DNA of 15,877 nt from assembly GCA_900552725.1 (NCBI GenBank), contig USAT01000039.1, positions 1 to 15,877 on the forward strand, written 5' to 3'. The translations under genes were made by a program, and so were the position numbers. The notes under the pieces were generated by a model that saw nothing but the letters and a program-made list of their open reading frames with translations, was not told where the DNA came from and did not search any database. Source of the stretch: an uncultured Eubacteriales bacterium. Lineage in GTDB: Bacteria > Bacillota > Clostridia > Oscillospirales > Oscillospiraceae. Positions within the stretch are counted from its first letter, which is position 1, and each line of letters starts with the position of its first letter. This document shows positions 5,258-14,562 of the stretch, piece after piece.

Positions 5258-6819
5258 GTATCTGTATTTGTGTCTGCCGTGTCCCAGTTGACCTGCCAGT
5301 TCTCCAGGTGGTAGAAGGGATCGGCGGCGGTAGGGGTAATGGTATCCACCGCGTCATAGGGCAGCAGTACCGAGGTGCGCTTGAAGCACAGGGGAATGAA
5401 AGGCATCTGGCTTTGCAGGCGGCGGCACAGCGCCTCCAGCGTGACGGAGCGGCGCTCTTCATCTCCGGCGGTCAGGCAGGCGGCCAGCTGAGTGTCCATG
5501 ACGTTGTCAGACCAGCCGCTGTAGTTCAGACTGCCGCCGGTGCCCAGCAGAGGGGTCACGTCCCAATCGGCGGTGAGCTTGCACTCACCATAGTACAGGT
5601 CGAAGCGGCCCTCGGCCAGGGCGGTGAGGTATTCGTCCCAGGGCAGGGCGCGGACGGTCACGTTGAAGTCATACTGATTCAGGGCCTGGGCGATCTCCTG
5701 GGCGGCAGCCACCTTGAAGCTGTTCTCGCTGTTGACCAGCAGCGTCAGGTCATAGACGCTCTCGCCGTCGGCCATATTCAGCTCCGCCATGGCGGCGGCG
5801 CAGTCGCCGGCGGTATTGGCGCGCTCCAGCGCGGTGGGGTACAGGCTGCTGGCGGGGTTGATGGGGAACTGGGCCGCTGTGCCGTGGCCCACCAGGTAGG
5901 CGCTGACGATGGCGGAGCGGTCGACGGCCAGACTGATGGCCTGACGCATGGCGGCGTCCTGGAACAGGCCGCGGGCCATGTTGAAGCCCAGAAACTGCAG
6001 GATGGTGGTATCCGCGTCGGTATAGCTGCCACTGGTGGAGGCCACGTCCACGCCGGTGCCGGTCATGGCATAGGCCAGCAGATGGACATCGTGGGAGGAG
6101 AAGGCATAGGCCGCGGCTTCACCGCTCTTGTAGGACAGCAGGCTGATGGTGTCAAAGGGCAGGGATTCGGTGCGCCACCAATGGGAATTGCGGCGCAGGG
6201 CGTCGTTGTCAGCATCCTTGACATAGGGGCCGGTGCCCACGGGGAAAAGCTGTGTCTCGGTGCCGGATCGGACGATGGGGATGTCCAGCAGCGCCGTGAA
6301 GGTACGGCGATCCTGGGCCAGTTGGATGGTCAGCGTGTTGATGTCCTGGGCCTTGACGGCGGTCACATCCGCCAGCCGGGCGGCGTAGCGGGAGGACTGC
6401 TGGGCGCGGAGGAGGGTGTAGGCCACATCCTGGGCCGTCAGGGGTGAGCCGTCACTGAACTGCACGCCGCTGCGCAGGCGGATGGTATAGGTGAAGCTCT
6501 CGGCATCGTAGCTCTCGCTCTGGGCCAGAACATTTTCCACCTCGAACTGGGGTGTCAGGCGGTACAGGGGCTCATACAGCAGCGTGGAGAGCGTCAGCTG
6601 TACACCGTCGGCACAGGTGATGGGGTCCAGTGTCTCACCGCCCAGATAGGGCAGGGCGAAAACGGTAAGGGCGGGGGTCTCCTCCTCCGTATCCGTCTGA
6701 TAGTATTTGGCCAGCTCGCCCAGCGGGTCGTTGGAATAGGTGCCCTCGTCCCAGTTGGCGCAGCCGGAGAGGGTGAACAGCGTCAGTGCCGTGAACAGAA
6801 GGGCAAGGGTTCGTTTCAT
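5248..6819 (-). CDS. ABC transporter substrate-binding lipoprotein, family 5 (oligopeptide/nickel type)
   Basis: 523 aa, normal for SBP_bac_5 proteins. A lipoprotein signal MKRTLALLFTALTLFTLSGC has the lipobox LSGC with C20 as the lipidated residue, so the mature protein is anchored outside the membrane. Family features include LYEPLYRLTP (81-90), YTIRLRSGVQFSDGSPLTAQ (111-130) and PVGTGPYVKD (193-202). Such proteins deliver peptides or other small solutes to an ABC permease; no permease or ATPase gene is in this window, so the partner and ligand are unknown. The open frame runs on to 7086, but the ATG at 6819 is the start: GGAGG lies just upstream, the signal peptide begins there, and the ATG overlaps the stop of the upstream pgeF-like gene (ATGA), giving translational coupling. 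The stop lies in the terminator stem. Confidence 0.93.
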   Translation of the reverse strand: MKRTLALLFTALTLFTLSGCANWDEGTYSNDPLGELAKYYQTDTEEETPALTVFALPYLGGETLDPITCADGVQLTLSTLLYEPLYRLTPQFEVENVLAQSESYDAESFTYTIRLRSGVQFSDGSPLTAQDVAYTLLRAQQSSRYAARLADVTAVKAQDINTLTIQLAQDRRTFTALLDIPIVRSGTETQLFPVGTGPYVKDADNDALRRNSHWWRTESLPFDTISLLSYKSGEAAAYAFSSHDVHLLAYAMTGTGVDVASTSGSYTDADTTILQFLGFNMARGLFQDAAMRQAISLAVDRSAIVSAYLVGHGTAAQFPINPASSLYPTALERANTAGDCAAAMAELNMADGESVYDLTLLVNSENSFKVAAAQEIAQALNQYDFNVTVRALPWDEYLTALAEGRFDLYYGECKLTADWDVTPLLGTGGSLNYSGWSDNVMDTQLAACLTAGDEERRSVTLEALCRRLQSQMPFIPLCFKRTSVLLPYDAVDTITPTAADPFYHLENWQVNWDTADTNTDTKN

Positions 6820-7619
6820 AGGTTGTCCTCCAGAGAGATCATGGCGATCTGGCTGCCCCGCGCGCCGCCGTGCTTCCGGTGGCTCCAGTAGAGGTCGGTG
6901 CGGCAGGCGGTGCAGTCGCCGCTGATATCGATCCGGGTGACCCCAGCCTTTTGCAGCCACAGGGCGTTGACGGCCTTCAAGTCGATGTGGTATTTGTGGC
7001 CGTTCCAGGTGATATAGGGCTCGGCCTCGCCGACCAGGGCGGCCCGCAGGGCCTCCGGCACGTCGCTGTCCGTCTCGAAGCAGCACTGACCGATGGCCGG
7101 GCCGATGGCAGCGCGAATATCAGCCGGGTCACAGCCGAAGAGCCGCTGCATCTCACGCACCGTCTTTCCCGCGATGCCCAGGGCTGTGCCCCGCCATCCG
7201 GCGTGACAGGCGCCGATGGCCTGGCGGACGGGGTCGTAAAGCAGTACCACATTACAGTCGGCGGAGAACACCACCAGGGGCAGATGGGGCACGTCGGTGA
7301 CCATGCCGTCCACAGAGGGGTAGTCCCGGTCACGCCACAGGCCCTTGCCCGCGTCTGCCTCGGTGACGTGGCGCACCACGTCCTCGTGGATCTGCTTGGA
7401 CAGCACCACCCGGTTTACGTCCGTGCCCAGGACGGCGCAGAAGCGGCGGTAATTCTTCCGCACCCGCTCCAGATCGTCGCCCCGGCCCACGCCCAGGTTC
7501 AGACTGTCCCACGGCGCGGGGGACACGCCGCCGGGACGGGTGGAAAAGCCGTGGCACACGCCGTCAAGGGTATCGGCGGTCAAATAGGTGATGCCATTTT
7601 TGGTGTTGGTGTGGAACAT
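6816..7619 (-). CDS. pgeF: Purine nucleoside phosphorylase, PgeF/YfiH (DUF152, laccase-domain) family
   Basis: 267 aa, typical for the family. Family members were once called multicopper polyphenol oxidases; characterised homologues (YfiH, FAMIN) are zinc-dependent purine nucleoside phosphorylases/adenosine deaminases. Conserved features here: H78 in SKQIHED, C122 in SADC and H139 in CHAGWRG (the three zinc ligands by analogy), IGPAIGQCCFE (172-182) and, near the end, DLYWSHRKHGGARGSQIAMI. The start at 7619 has AAGGAGG 4 nt upstream, rather close. The gene overlaps the lipoprotein gene by 4 nt, so the two are almost certainly one transcript; a link between a solute-binding protein and nucleoside breakdown is suggestive only. 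It is not in a ylm cell-division cluster, where Bacillus keeps its homologue YlmD. Confidence 0.93.
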   Translation of the reverse strand: MFHTNTKNGITYLTADTLDGVCHGFSTRPGGVSPAPWDSLNLGVGRGDDLERVRKNYRRFCAVLGTDVNRVVLSKQIHEDVVRHVTEADAGKGLWRDRDYPSVDGMVTDVPHLPLVVFSADCNVVLLYDPVRQAIGACHAGWRGTALGIAGKTVREMQRLFGCDPADIRAAIGPAIGQCCFETDSDVPEALRAALVGEAEPYITWNGHKYHIDLKAVNALWLQKAGVTRIDISGDCTACRTDLYWSHRKHGGARGSQIAMISLEDNL

Positions 7620-7641
7620 AGTACCTCCTTGAGGATGGGAA

Positions 7642-7665
7642 GGGCGGCGGCATCAGCCGCCGCCC
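7642..7665 (-). terminator. Hairpin between secA and pgeF, possible weak terminator
   Basis: Perfect 10-bp stem GGGCGGCGGC (7642-7651) / GCCGCCGCCC (7656-7665) with loop ATCA. On the minus strand it is followed only by CTTCCCATCC, a poor U-tract, so termination may be partial and allow some secA transcripts into pgeF. No good promoter is visible between secA and pgeF. Confidence 0.5.
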
Positions 7666-7699
7666 GGTTTGGGTCATATAGAGTTTTGAACTTATGGGA

Positions 7700-10444
<2,745 letters not shown>

Positions 10445-10500
10445 GTATTTTGATCCTTTCTGTGAAAAGAATTCGCATATTACATAATAATACAAATATC

Positions 10501-10529
10501 ATTATACCATATCTATCCCGCATATGCAA
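10501..10529 (-). promoter_or_regulatory. Promoter of secA
   Basis: On the minus strand: -35 TTGCAT (10524-10529), 17-bp spacer, consensus -10 TATAAT (10501-10506) preceded by TGG (extended -10). The expected transcript start near 10494 gives a leader of about 50 nt. Confidence 0.75.
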
Positions 10530-10544
10530 AGGAAATTTGACGAA

Positions 10545-10573
10545 CCATAGGCTATGGCAAGTTCCGGCTTGCC
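10545..10573. promoter_or_regulatory. Paired dyads between the secA and RNase promoters
   Basis: CCATAG/CTATGG (10545-10557, 1-nt centre) adjoins GGCAAG/CTTGCC (10556-10573, centre TTCCGG). The second dyad overlaps the -35 of the RNase promoter (10569-10574), and both lie upstream of the secA -35. The layout suits a shared operator, but no known consensus is recognised. Confidence 0.35.
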
Positions 10574-10597
10574 TACGACGGAAAAGAGTGGTACAAT
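10569..10597 (+). promoter_or_regulatory. Promoter of the beta-CASP RNase gene
   Basis: -35 TTGCCT (10569-10574), 17-bp spacer, -10 TACAAT (10592-10597) preceded by TGG (extended -10). It would start transcription near 10604, with a leader of about 60 nt. Confidence 0.65.
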
Positions 10598-10663
10598 ACT
10601 ATAACACCTATCATAGCAGAAATGTGAAACGAAACTGTGAACTTTTTGGAAAGGATGTACGCC

Positions 10664-12271
10664 ATGAAGCTGAGCTTTTTCGGCGCTGACCAGTGCGTCA
10701 CCGGCAGCTGCCATTGTCTGGAGGTAAACGGAAAGCATATTCTCATCGACTGTGGCCTGCAGCAGGGACGGGACGAGGTGGACAACGCCACGCTGCCCTT
10801 CCATCCCGGCAGCATCGACGCGGTGCTGGTGACTCACGCCCATATCGACCACTCCGGCCGGATCCCCATGCTGATCAAGAACGGCTTCCAGGGGAAGATC
10901 ATCACCACCCGGCTGACGGCCAACCTGCTGAATATCATGCTGGCGGACTCCGCCCACATTCAGGAGAGCGACGCCGAGTATCAGAACCGCAAGAACCAGC
11001 GTGCGGGCCGCCCCGACGTGGAGCCGCTGTATACCGTGGCGGATGCCATGCGGGTGCCGGAATTTCTGCAGACCTGCGAATATAACCAGACCGTGGACGT
11101 GTGCGAGGGCGTGAAGGCCACCTTCATCGACGCGGGCCACCTGCTGGGCAGCGCCTCCATCCTGATGGAGCTGACCGAGGGCGGCGAGAAGCGGAACATC
11201 GTGTTCTCCGGCGATATCGGCAATGTGGATCAGCCCATCATCCGGGATCCCCAGTTCTTCGGCGGGGCGGACTATGTGGTGATGGAGAGCACCTACGGCA
11301 ACCGCAACCACACCGAGGTGTGGAGCTATACCGACGATCTGGCCCAGATCATCGACGAGACGCTGGGCAAGGGCGGCAACGTGGTGATCCCCTCCTTCGC
11401 CGTGGGCCGTACCCAGGAGCTGCTGTACTTCATCCGGGAGATCAAGAACCGCCATCTGGTGACCTCCGTACAGAACTTCCCGGTGTATGTGGATTCGCCC
11501 CTGGCCAAGTCCGCCACCGGCATCTTCTGCGGCGATCTGCGGGGCTATCTGGACGAGGAGGCGCTGGCCCTGGTGCAGGACGGCACCCATATGTTCAACT
11601 TCCCTGGCCTGCATCTGACGGAGTCGGTGGAGGAATCCAAGCTGCTGAATATGGATCATGTCCCCAAGGTCATCATCTCCGCCAGCGGTATGTGCGACGC
11701 GGGCCGTATCCGCCACCACCTGAAGTACAACCTGTGGCGTGCCGACAGCGCCGTGGTGTTCGTGGGCTTCCAGTCCCCCGGCACCCTGGGCCGCACCCTG
11801 CTGGACGGCGCGGCCAGCGTGAAGCTGTTCGGCGAGGATGTGGCCGTCCGGGCCAAGATCGTCAACTTCCAGGGTCTCAGCTCCCACGCCGACCGGGATC
11901 ATCTGCTGGACTGGATCTCCCACTTCAAGGAGCCCAAGCCCCAACATGTGTTCATCGTCCACGGCGACCGGGAGGTAGCGCCGCTGTTCGCCGAGACCGT
12001 CAGCGCCATGGGCTTTGACGCCCACGCGCCCCAATATACGGAGGAGTACGATCTCATCACCTGCACCCAGTTGGCCAAGGGCTTCCTGCCGGAGCGGAAG
12101 AAGAGCGTGCTGGACGGCCAGGGCAGCCGGGCCGGTGTGGTCTATCAGAAGCTGCTGCAGGCCATGGACGCCCTGCAGGCGCTGGTACGCCGCAGCAAGG
12201 GCCGGGACAACAAGACCCTTGGCGCGATGGCGGAGGCCATCCGCAAGATCACGGAGAAGTTCGAGTTTTAA
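10664..12271 (+). CDS. MBL-fold beta-CASP ribonuclease (CPSF73/TTHA0252-like)
   Basis: 535 aa. A metallo-beta-lactamase domain carries THAHIDHSG (zinc ligands H58, H60, D62, H63), GHLLGS with H159 and FSGDIG with D184. It is interrupted by a beta-CASP domain with MESTYGNR (207-214), SFAVGRTQELL (244-254) and SASGMCDAGRIRHHL (339-353). The C-terminal RMMBL part has LSSHADRDHLLDW (405-417, H408) and FIVHGDRE (430-437, H433). These enzymes cut RNA endo- and/or exonucleolytically. The layout fits the CPSF-73-like group more than RNase J, which has a different C-terminal domain. The last ~60 residues extend beyond RMMBL, with a basic patch RRSKGRDNK. AAAGG 9 nt before it supports the ATG at 10664; GTG at 10637 and ATG at 10655 are in frame but poorly placed. 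Confidence 0.93.
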   Translation: MKLSFFGADQCVTGSCHCLEVNGKHILIDCGLQQGRDEVDNATLPFHPGSIDAVLVTHAHIDHSGRIPMLIKNGFQGKIITTRLTANLLNIMLADSAHIQESDAEYQNRKNQRAGRPDVEPLYTVADAMRVPEFLQTCEYNQTVDVCEGVKATFIDAGHLLGSASILMELTEGGEKRNIVFSGDIGNVDQPIIRDPQFFGGADYVVMESTYGNRNHTEVWSYTDDLAQIIDETLGKGGNVVIPSFAVGRTQELLYFIREIKNRHLVTSVQNFPVYVDSPLAKSATGIFCGDLRGYLDEEALALVQDGTHMFNFPGLHLTESVEESKLLNMDHVPKVIISASGMCDAGRIRHHLKYNLWRADSAVVFVGFQSPGTLGRTLLDGAASVKLFGEDVAVRAKIVNFQGLSSHADRDHLLDWISHFKEPKPQHVFIVHGDREVAPLFAETVSAMGFDAHAPQYTEEYDLITCTQLAKGFLPERKKSVLDGQGSRAGVVYQKLLQAMDALQALVRRSKGRDNKTLGAMAEAIRKITEKFEF

Positions 12272-12280
12272 CGCAACATG

Positions 12281-12314
12281 AAAATAGGGGAAGCCGGTGG
12301 CTTCCCCTATTTTT
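12281..12314 (+). terminator. Strong intrinsic terminator after the RNase gene
   Basis: Perfect 15-bp stem AAAATAGGGGAAGCC (12281-12295) / GGCTTCCCCTATTTT (12299-12313), loop GGT, ending in a five-T run (12310-12314). It is symmetric enough to work in both directions. The next start codon is only 14 nt downstream. Confidence 0.9.
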
Positions 12315-12328
12315 GAGAAAGAGGTCAC

Positions 12329-13708
12329 ATGGAAACGCTGCAAAAAAATCAGACCGTCCGGGCGGTCATCGAGGGCTACTCCTCCGAGGGGCTGGGCATC
12401 GCCCGCGTCAACGGGCAGGTGGTGTTCGTCCACCGTGCCATCCGGGGCGAGGACTGCGACATTCTCATCATGAAGGTGCTCAAGTACGCCGCCTTCGGCA
12501 AGGTGACGGCCATCCACACGCCCTCCGGACACCGGCAGGAGCCGGACTGCCCCTATTACGGCAGGTGCGGCGGCTGCGACTTCCGGCATATGGATTATGC
12601 CGAGGAGCTGTCCGCCAAGCGGCAGCGGGTGCAGGATGCCCTGAGCCGCATCGGCGGCAGCGCTGTGCAGGTGGAGGAAATTCTGGGCGCGGCGGATACG
12701 GCCTGTTACCGCAACAAGAGCCAGTATCCCATTGCGCCCAACGGCACGGTGGGGTTCTACCGTGCCCGCAGTCACGAGGTCATCGGCGTGGAGCGGTGCC
12801 TGCTCCAGCGGCCGGAGGCCGACGCGGCGGCGCAGGCGGTGCGGCAGTACATCCGACAGTTCCGGGTGCCCTGCTATGACGAGAAAACGGGCCGGGGCCT
12901 GCTGCGGCATCTGTACGTCCGCACCAACGGGGCGGGGGAGAGCCTGATCTGCCTGCTGGGCAACGGCGAACGTGCGCCCCATGAGCCGGAGCTGGTGGAG
13001 CTGCTGCGGCAGGCCGTTCCCGACGCGGTGGGCGTGGTGTGGGGCGTGAACCGGAAGAAGGGCAACGTGATCCTGGGGGATAGCTACCGAACCCTGTGGG
13101 GAGCGGATACCCTGCGGGATACCCTGTGGGGTCTGACCTTCCGGCTCAGCGTTCCGTCCTTCTATCAGGTGAACCGGGTGCAGGCGGAGGTGCTGTACCG
13201 CAAGGCGGTGGAGTTCGCCGCTCTGACGGGAGAGGAGACGGTGCTGGATCTCTACTGCGGCGCAGGCACCATCACGTTGTGCATGGCCCGGCACTGCAGG
13301 CAGGCCATCGGCGCGGAGATCGTGCCGGAGGCCATCGACGACGCATGGCAGAACGCCAAGAAAAACGGCGTGGAGAATGTGGAGTTCTTCTGTGGCGATG
13401 CCAAGGAGACGGCGGCGGAGCTGGCCCGCCGCGGCCTGCGGCCCGATGTGATCTGCGTTGATCCGCCCCGGAAGGGTCTTGCCCCGGAGGTGGTGGACGC
13501 GGCGGCGGCCATGTCGCCCAGGCGCATCGTCTATGTCTCCTGCGACCCGGCCACCCTGGGCCGGGACGTGAAGCGCTTCGCCCAGCATGGCTATGCCGCC
13601 GTCCGGGCCGCCGCGGTGGATCTGTTCCCCAGAACGGCCCATGTCGAGACGGTGGTGTTGCTGGAGCGGGACGCGGCCAGCGACGGAGATGAGAACGGAA
13701 ATGCGTAA
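12329..13708 (+). CDS. rlmD: 23S rRNA (uracil-5-)-methyltransferase, RlmD/RumA (TrmA) family
   Basis: 459 aa, usual length. An N-terminal TRAM-like RNA-binding domain (about 1-62, including YSSEGLGIARVNGQVVFV) precedes the 4Fe-4S cluster cysteines C74, C80, C83 (CPYYGRCGGC) and C157. The SAM-binding domain has VLDLYCGAGT (305-314), FYQVN with Q280, DPPRKG (378-383) and the catalytic C405 in YVSCDPATL; LFPRTAHVETVVLLER (432-447) is the family's end. It makes 5-methyluridine in 23S rRNA (in Firmicutes one enzyme, RlmCD, can modify two sites; which applies is not visible). GAGG lies 4 nt before the ATG. No promoter is seen between the preceding terminator and this start, so transcription may depend on read-through. 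It overlaps the next gene by 8 nt. Confidence 0.95.
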   Translation: METLQKNQTVRAVIEGYSSEGLGIARVNGQVVFVHRAIRGEDCDILIMKVLKYAAFGKVTAIHTPSGHRQEPDCPYYGRCGGCDFRHMDYAEELSAKRQRVQDALSRIGGSAVQVEEILGAADTACYRNKSQYPIAPNGTVGFYRARSHEVIGVERCLLQRPEADAAAQAVRQYIRQFRVPCYDEKTGRGLLRHLYVRTNGAGESLICLLGNGERAPHEPELVELLRQAVPDAVGVVWGVNRKKGNVILGDSYRTLWGADTLRDTLWGLTFRLSVPSFYQVNRVQAEVLYRKAVEFAALTGEETVLDLYCGAGTITLCMARHCRQAIGAEIVPEAIDDAWQNAKKNGVENVEFFCGDAKETAAELARRGLRPDVICVDPPRKGLAPEVVDAAAAMSPRRIVYVSCDPATLGRDVKRFAQHGYAAVRAAAVDLFPRTAHVETVVLLERDAASDGDENGNA

Positions 13709-14261
13709 GGTGCTGATCCTGATGGGAAGCCCCCGCAGAAACGGCAACACGGCCAAGCTTGCGGCGGAGTTCGCCCGGGGCGCAAGGGACGGCGGCGTGG
13801 CGGTGACGGAGATCGTTCTGCGGGAAAAGACGATCGGCGACTGCCTGGGCTGTTGCGCCTGCCGGAGCAACGGCGGGTGCTGCGTGCAGAAAGATGACAT
13901 GCGGGAGGTCTATGCGGCGCTGGAGGAAAACGACGTGATCGTGCTGGCGTCCCCGGTCTATTTCTACACCTGGACATCCCCGATGAAGCGCGTGATCGAC
14001 CGTACCTTCGCGGTGGAGCCGCATCTGCGGAACAAGGCGTTCTATCTGCTGGCCACCGGGGCGGCATCGGAGGAGAGCGGCATGGAGACCATGCTGGACA
14101 GCTTCCGGCAGTATGCCGCCTGCTTCTGCGCCGGTGGAAACAGGATCGGCGGCTATCTGTTGGCCTGCGGTACCAGAGCGCCGGACGACATCACCTCGCT
14201 GCCGGTCATGGAGCGGGCATACGCCCTCGGCAGAGCGGCGCAGCGGGAAAACCGGATATAA
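13701..14261 (+). CDS. Flavodoxin-fold NAD(P)H-dependent FMN reductase, cysteine-rich
   Basis: 186 aa, typical of the flavodoxin_2/FMN_red group. LILMGSPRRNGNT (5-17) is the FMN-phosphate loop after the first strand; VIVLASPVYFYTWTSPMKRV (79-98) is the second flavin-contact region. A cysteine-rich segment at 48-61 (CLGCCACRSNGGCC) holds six Cys in 14 residues; relatives commonly have a C-x2-C-x2-C..C pattern there, sometimes linked to Fe-S or redox function. C141 and C143 add to this. Probably a cytoplasmic FMN reductase; electron donor and substrate are unknown. The start is ATG 13701 (MRKVLILMGS, as in relatives), with an alternative ATG at 13689; the ribosome binding site (GGAG, 13685-13688) is unusually distant. 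It overlaps rlmD by 8 nt, so they are probably translated from one message. Confidence 0.88.
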   Translation: MRKVLILMGSPRRNGNTAKLAAEFARGARDGGVAVTEIVLREKTIGDCLGCCACRSNGGCCVQKDDMREVYAALEENDVIVLASPVYFYTWTSPMKRVIDRTFAVEPHLRNKAFYLLATGAASEESGMETMLDSFRQYAACFCAGGNRIGGYLLACGTRAPDDITSLPVMERAYALGRAAQRENRI

Positions 14262-14268
14262 AAACCAA

Positions 14269-14303
14269 ACGGAGGCGGGGGAAAAATTTTTGCCCGCCTC
14301 CGT
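14269..14303. terminator. Terminator hairpin after the flavodoxin gene
   Basis: Perfect 11-bp stem ACGGAGGCGGG (14269-14279) / CCCGCCTCCGT (14293-14303) around an A5T5 loop. On the plus strand the tail ACTTTATC is weak; on the minus strand the hairpin is followed by TTTGGTTTTTAT, a better U-tract. It can therefore serve the rlmD-flavodoxin transcript and also stop a leftward transcript from the rpoB leader. Confidence 0.7.
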
Positions 14304-14311
14304 ACTTTATC

Positions 14312-14340
14312 TTGACATACCATCAAAAATATGGTAAACT
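14312..14340 (+). promoter_or_regulatory. Promoter of rpoB
   Basis: Consensus -35 TTGACA (14312-14317), 17-bp spacer, -10 TAAACT (14335-14340) preceded by TGG (extended -10). A 6-bp dyad TACCAT/ATGGTA (14318-14323/14331-14336) fills the spacer and enters the -10 element, which could be an operator or part of an RNA hairpin. Expected start near 14347. Confidence 0.8.
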
Positions 14341-14562
14341 AAGACGCTTATATTGGGATGATGGGGACATATCCCCTTTTACATGCTCAGTATACCACCG
14401 CCAAGAGGGAAAAACAAGTGGTTTGATGCAAAAATGGCAACAAAACCGCGTGTGTCAAACGGCGGGCTGAATTCGTTTGGTAAAATTTGAAATACAGAGC
14501 CTCAGACGGCCCGGCGGGGCGTCCGGGGCGGCACAACAAACAGAAAGGCGTGATGGACTAAC
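14341..14562 (+). promoter_or_regulatory. Long rpoB 5' leader
   Basis: About 215 nt from the predicted start to the rpoB ATG, with no gene. It begins with a short hairpin GGGGA/TCCCC (14363-14376) followed by TTTT, which resembles a weak early terminator. A further TGG-TAAAAT extended -10 at 14478-14486 (no good -35) sits beside a CAAACG/CGTTTG repeat (14456-14479) and could be a second start. A GC-rich stem with one mismatch spans 14505-14523. AGAAAGGCGTGAT (14542-14554) is close to the full anti-Shine-Dalgarno complement, ahead of the ATG at 14563. I recognise no known riboswitch. Confidence 0.5.
14389..14417 (-). promoter_or_regulatory. Candidate leftward promoter inside the rpoB leader
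   Basis: On the minus strand: -35 TTGTTT (14412-14417), 17-bp spacer, -10 TATACT (14389-14394) preceded by TGG. It fits the pattern of the other promoters in this window as well as they fit each other, and points back across the rpoB promoter. Confidence 0.4.

Larger units (their letters stand above)
14256..14382 (-). ncRNA. Candidate ~125-nt antisense RNA across the rpoB promoter
   Basis: A minus-strand promoter at 14389-14417 would start transcription near 14382, and the hairpin 14269-14303 followed by a T-rich tail on that strand would end it near 14256. Between them the RNA could form hairpins GGGGA/TCCCC (14363-14376) and TACCAT/ATGGTA (14318-14336). No open frame is evident. Inferred only from promoter, terminator and stem pattern. 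Confidence 0.25.

Noticed and set aside
5239..6447. Plus-strand open frame of 402 codons
   Set aside because: Complement of the substrate-binding lipoprotein gene; begins in the lexA terminator and has no ribosome binding site.
6820..7086. 89-codon N-terminal extension of the lipoprotein frame
   Set aside because: It overlaps the conserved end of pgeF, and the signal peptide with lipobox starts at 6819 after a good ribosome binding site.
5248..7619. A novel transport-plus-enzyme system
   Set aside because: Only two genes are coupled and both are common families; without permease genes there is no support for a distinct system.
10502..13900. Minus-strand open frame of 1132 codons
   Set aside because: Codon-aligned complement of the RNase and rlmD genes, both with unmistakable family motifs on the plus strand.
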